Assembly (NCBI RefSeq): GCF_900250075.1
Contig: NZ_LT977071.1
Coordinates: 1,879,901 to 1,943,900 of the forward strand
Origin: Cupriavidus taiwanensis
Lineage (GTDB): Bacteria > Pseudomonadota > Gammaproteobacteria > Burkholderiales > Burkholderiaceae
Reading direction: 5' to 3'
Length of the DNA: 64,000 nt
Positions 60,641 to 64,000 of the stretch are shown piece after piece; the first letter of the stretch is position 1; each line of letters opens with the position of its first letter. The position numbers and the translations under genes were made by a program. The notes below the pieces were generated by a model. The model was not told the origin of the DNA. It did no database searches and saw only the letters and a list, made by a program, of their open reading frames with translations.

Positions 60641-61600
60641 CTACAGCCCCCGGCCGCGCCGTCTTCCCTTGCCGACGGACAGCGCGAGACGGGCCGGACG
60701 GCTCCGCCGGGGCGGCGTTACCACAGCCGTGGCTTCGGCAGGCGCCGCGCCGGCCTGCTCGCGGTACTCCGCCAGCAAGCTTTCCCGCTGGCGCACCCGT
60801 TCTTCCAGTACCGCGATTGCCTGTGCGAGCCTGGTCATCTCGCTGCCCTGGCGCGATGCCGCCTCCGCGGCCCGGCTGAGTCGCTCGACCGCCGCCTTGC
60901 GTTCGGCCTCGAGCAGCTTTTGCGCTTCCCTGGCGGCCACCCGCGCCGCATCGAGTTCCAGCGCCATGCGCCGCTCGTTGGCGGCGGTGCGCTGCATCAG
61001 CGTTTCGCGCTCCTGGTCCCAGGCCGCGCGCTGGGCTTCAAAGTCGTTCTGCATCGCCTCGCGCGCGGCCAGCGCCGTGGCGTGCTCGGCGCGCAGCGCC
61101 TCGGCCTGCTGCTGCCATGCTGCCGCAGCGGTTTCGGCGCGGGCGGAACGCTCCGCCGCCTCGTCGCGTGCCCGCGTCAGTTCCGCCATGGCAGCCTCCG
61201 CGCCTTCGAGCCGCGCCTGCATGACCTGGCGTTCCTGCGCCAGCGCTTCGCGCTCCTGCTGCAGCGCCGCGTTCGCTTCCACCAGCGCGGCTTCCCGCTG
61301 CGCCAACGCGGTCTCGGCCGAGGCTCTGGCGCCTTGCAGCGCTGCCTCCCACAGGTATCGCGCGGCTTCCGTGACGGGCTCGGGACAGCCTGGCGCCGGC
61401 GCGAAGCCCTGCGGATCCTGGATCCGCCCGCCCAGCGCAGCAAACCAGGCATCCAGGTGCGGACTCACGGTGTTGGGCGAGCCTCGCCCCAGATGCAGGC
61501 GGATGCGTTCGATGGTCGGCCGCTGGCCGGCCTTGAGCAGGCTGTCGGCGGCTTGCCAGACGTCGTCGCGGGTGATGCCTCGGCTGCGGAGCGTTTCCAT
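60641..61600 (-). CDS. KfrA-like DNA-binding protein with long coiled coil
   Basis: The 319-residue protein starts METLRSRGITRDDVWQAADSLLKAGQRPTIERIRLHLGRGSPNTVSPHL, the KfrA N-terminal DNA-binding domain first described on plasmids. After about residue 75 it is almost entirely Ala/Glu/Arg/Gln and predicted to be one long coiled coil (to about 285), ending in a basic RRSRPARLALSVGKGRRRGRGL tail. KfrA binds DNA cooperatively and may act as a repressor or filament former. It is divergent from a tyrosine recombinase gene, sharing a palindrome-rich 112-bp region. Confidence 0.85.
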   Translation of the reverse strand: METLRSRGITRDDVWQAADSLLKAGQRPTIERIRLHLGRGSPNTVSPHLDAWFAALGGRIQDPQGFAPAPGCPEPVTEAARYLWEAALQGARASAETALAQREAALVEANAALQQEREALAQERQVMQARLEGAEAAMAELTRARDEAAERSARAETAAAAWQQQAEALRAEHATALAAREAMQNDFEAQRAAWDQERETLMQRTAANERRMALELDAARVAAREAQKLLEAERKAAVERLSRAAEAASRQGSEMTRLAQAIAVLEERVRQRESLLAEYREQAGAAPAEATAVVTPPRRSRPARLALSVGKGRRRGRGL

Positions 61601-61680
61601 GATGGGATCCGTCGAATTACTGAAAAGCCACAAATAAGGTTCGATAATGGAGGATTATCGGCTTCTATTCGCCATTTACG

Positions 61681-61717
61681 TATGATATATTACAGCATAC
61701 ATCATATTTAATATGAT
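61681..61717. promoter_or_regulatory. TATGAT/ATCATA palindromes at the KfrA-recombinase divergent promoter
   Basis: ATCATATT-T-AATATGAT (61701-61717) is a perfect 17-bp palindrome covering the recombinase start codon. Another TATGAT (61681-61686) makes three alternating half-sites with ATCATA (61701-61706) and TATGAT (61712-61717). They could be KfrA operators or recombinase binding sites. Confidence 0.55.
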
Positions 61718-62834
61718 CAAAATCCGAGACCCCCACGAGGCCTATTTCCCACCGATTCCCTCCGATGTCGACTTACCGGCTCCGCTCCGCACGTCCCAAC
61801 TGGATCCTCTCGCCGAGCAGGCGGCCAACGCGCTGCGCCAGGAAGGCGAATCCCGCAACACGGTGGCAAGCTACCGCTCCGCATTGCGCTACTGGTCTGC
61901 CTGGTATGCCCTGCGCTACCGGCAGCCAGTACGGCTTCCGCTTGCGCCCGCCGTCGTTATCCAGTTCATCGTCGACCACGCCACGCGCCAGACGCCGCAG
62001 GGCCCTGTCTGCGAGATGCCGGCCGCGATCGACCAGGCGCTGGTCGCTGACGGATGCAAGGCACGACCCGGCCCGCCCGCGCTGTCCACGCTGACCCACC
62101 GGCTCGCGGTCATCGCCAAGGCCCACCAGCTGCAAGGCCTGCCCAACCCCTGCGCCGATGCCGGCGTGCGCGAGCTGATGGCCAGCACCCGGCGCGCCTA
62201 TGCGCGCCGCGGCCACCGCCAGGCACGCAAGGCCGCCCTGACACGCGCGCCGCTGCTGCGCCTGCTCGATACCTGCGATGGCTCGCTGGCCGGGTTGCGC
62301 GACCGCGCGCTGCTGCTGTTCGCCTGGGCCAGCGGCGGGCGTCGCCGCTCCGAAGTCGCGCGCGCCACCATGGACAACCTTACGCGTGTGGGGCCCGGGG
62401 ACTTTGTCTATGTGCTGGGCTGGTCGAAGACCAACCAGTCAGGCAGCGAGCACGCCGATACCGCCAAGCCCGTCACCGGCGCCGCCGGGCAGGCGCTCGA
62501 GGCGTGGCTGGCCGCGGCGGGGATCGAGCACGGCCCGCTGTTTCGCCGCATCCGGCGCGGTGGACATGTGGGAGAAGGCTTGTCGGATGCGGCGGTCAGC
62601 CGCATCGTCAAGGCCCGTTGCGCGCTGGCTGGGCTGGACGGCGACTATTCCGCGCATTCGCTGCGCTCGGGCTTTGTCACGGAAGCGGCGGCGCAGCAAG
62701 TGCCGCTGGCTGAAACCATGGCCATGACCGGCCATGCCAGCGTATCGACGGTGGTCCGCTATTTCCGCGCGGCCGATGCACGTCGCTCGCGCGCGGCCGA
62801 TCTGCTGGCACCCGATGACAGCGACAGCCCCTGA
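61713..62834 (+). CDS. Tyrosine-type site-specific recombinase
   Basis: The 373-residue protein has an N-terminal core-binding SAM-like domain (NTVASYRSALRYWSAWYALRYRQ) and a C-terminal catalytic domain with the expected residues: Arg in FAWASGGRRRSEVARA, His-x-x-Arg in YSAHSLRSGFVTEAAA, His in GHASVSTVVRYF and the nucleophile Tyr in VVRYFRAAD. Phage-type integrases and chromosomal recombinases share this layout. No phage genes or att sites are visible nearby. It forms a two-gene module with the divergent KfrA-like gene. Confidence 0.9.
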   Translation: MIKIRDPHEAYFPPIPSDVDLPAPLRTSQLDPLAEQAANALRQEGESRNTVASYRSALRYWSAWYALRYRQPVRLPLAPAVVIQFIVDHATRQTPQGPVCEMPAAIDQALVADGCKARPGPPALSTLTHRLAVIAKAHQLQGLPNPCADAGVRELMASTRRAYARRGHRQARKAALTRAPLLRLLDTCDGSLAGLRDRALLLFAWASGGRRRSEVARATMDNLTRVGPGDFVYVLGWSKTNQSGSEHADTAKPVTGAAGQALEAWLAAAGIEHGPLFRRIRRGGHVGEGLSDAAVSRIVKARCALAGLDGDYSAHSLRSGFVTEAAAQQVPLAETMAMTGHASVSTVVRYFRAADARRSRAADLLAPDDSDSP

Positions 62835-63082
62835 GCGACTCGCCATGTCCGCCAACCATGCGCCGGGGCCGGCGCAAATACGGGTATTTCGCTAGCCGGC
62901 GCCTCTGGCTCGCCCCGCGGGGCCTGCCTATACTGGCAGGCGCGCGGGACAGTGCCGGCACAGGCCGGACGCCGCGCACGGAACATCCGGCAGACAGTCA
63001 CCGCCGCGCAAGCGCTGGCGGTACAGGCGCGCGACGACGCGCCGCTGCCCGGACCCGATCAAGTGGAAACGCGGAGATGGGC

Positions 63083-63502
63083 ATGCCCAACGAACAATTC
63101 CTCGCCACGCAGGAAACGCGCCGCTCGGGGCTGAAGGCCCTGCGCGCGGCCCTGCTGCAGGTTCACAAGGAAGTCATCGGCTATGACCGGGCCCAGTACG
63201 AACGCCTGAACGGTCCGATTCCGGCCGGCCTGTTTGTCCAGCTGGTGACTGAAGACAACTACTTCCGCTGGCTCGACCCGCTGTCGCGCCTGATCATCGA
63301 GATCGACGAAGAGCTCGAGGCCAAGGAACACCACGACGACACTTGCCGTGCCGTCGGTCGCGCCGCCGAAAAACTCTTCAGCGACGGTGCCGACCCCTCA
63401 TTCCGCAAACGCTACCAGGAAGCGCTGCAGGATGAGTCCGGCGTCATCGTCGCGCACGGGCGGCTGATGTCCGTCATCGGGCAACTGCGCCAGCTGCCCT
63501 AG
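63083..63502 (+). CDS. Cytoplasmic helical protein of unknown function
   Basis: The 139-residue protein (MPNEQFLATQETRRSGLKALRAALL) is predicted mostly helical, hydrophilic and without signal or TM segments. It contains a central GPIPAGLFVQLVTEDNYFRWLDPLSRLIIEIDEEL, a pattern of small stress-related proteins in Burkholderiales. CGGAG lies 6 nt upstream of ATG 63083. Family not recognised. Confidence 0.6.
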   Translation: MPNEQFLATQETRRSGLKALRAALLQVHKEVIGYDRAQYERLNGPIPAGLFVQLVTEDNYFRWLDPLSRLIIEIDEELEAKEHHDDTCRAVGRAAEKLFSDGADPSFRKRYQEALQDESGVIVAHGRLMSVIGQLRQLP

Positions 63503-63553
63503 CGCGGCCGCGCGGCCGGACGCATTGGTCCGGACGCCTTGTTGCTCCGCGCT

Positions 63554-64000
<447 letters not shown>

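Overview
The window looks like chromosome of a Cupriavidus/Ralstonia-type betaproteobacterium (Burkholderiaceae). GC is high and third codon positions are strongly GC-biased. There are many LysR regulators, two Bug/TctC-family binding proteins, a CYP116B-type self-sufficient P450 and a FUSC/AaeB efflux operon. The genus is inferred from gene content, not from a database match.

Layout. 1-1104: a scrambled ISNCY-like transposase remnant followed by a 100-bp inverted-repeat element. 1153-4213: a membrane protein, a small unknown protein and three tandem small heat-shock protein genes, headed by a sigma-32-like promoter and a hairpin that hides the first ribosome binding site. 4427-8067: LysR, DUF3422, a small ORF and a second LysR. 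8110-11789: a tricarballylate-type catabolic operon (tcuA-tcuB-tctC) convergent with the second LysR gene. 12028-13233: two unknown envelope proteins. 13454-17791: a sensor kinase and response regulator, a Tat-exported PLP-enzyme lipoprotein and a RidA lipoprotein, all on one strand. 18320-24011: lipoprotein, YVTN beta-propeller protein, DUF305 protein, a repeat-rich spacer and a class C beta-lactamase.

24139-35777 is a complete phosphonate C-P lyase region: phnCDE with a PhnO-like acetyltransferase, a convergent DUF1045-phnN pair, the repressor gene phnF, and divergent phnGHIJKLM. PhoB boxes and PhnF-like operators lie in the intergenic regions. phnP is absent and DUF1045, a 2H-phosphoesterase-like protein, may replace it. 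35814-41719 is a Fur-controlled iron unit: FecI-type sigma factor, FecR, TonB receptor and a siderophore esterase. 41703-46136 holds an IclR regulator, a Bug protein and the P450-reductase fusion. 46826-52542 is a LysR plus FUSC/DUF1656/HlyD/OMF efflux system. A secreted 13-residue-repeat protein at 52723 has a promoter region resembling that of the efflux operon.

53189-59554 holds a cupin, a LysR/VOC pair, a thioredoxin-like protein, an SOS-controlled nuclease-helicase and an acyl-CoA synthetase. 59562-64000 holds a RES-Xre toxin-antitoxin pair, a KfrA-like protein divergent from a tyrosine recombinase with palindromes between them, and three small genes, the last one cut by the window edge. 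No tRNA, rRNA or CRISPR array was seen. The most interesting systems are the two-component/periplasmic PLP-enzyme/RidA cluster, the LexA-boxed nuclease-helicase, the KfrA-recombinase module, and the candidate RNA thermometer of the heat-shock operon.
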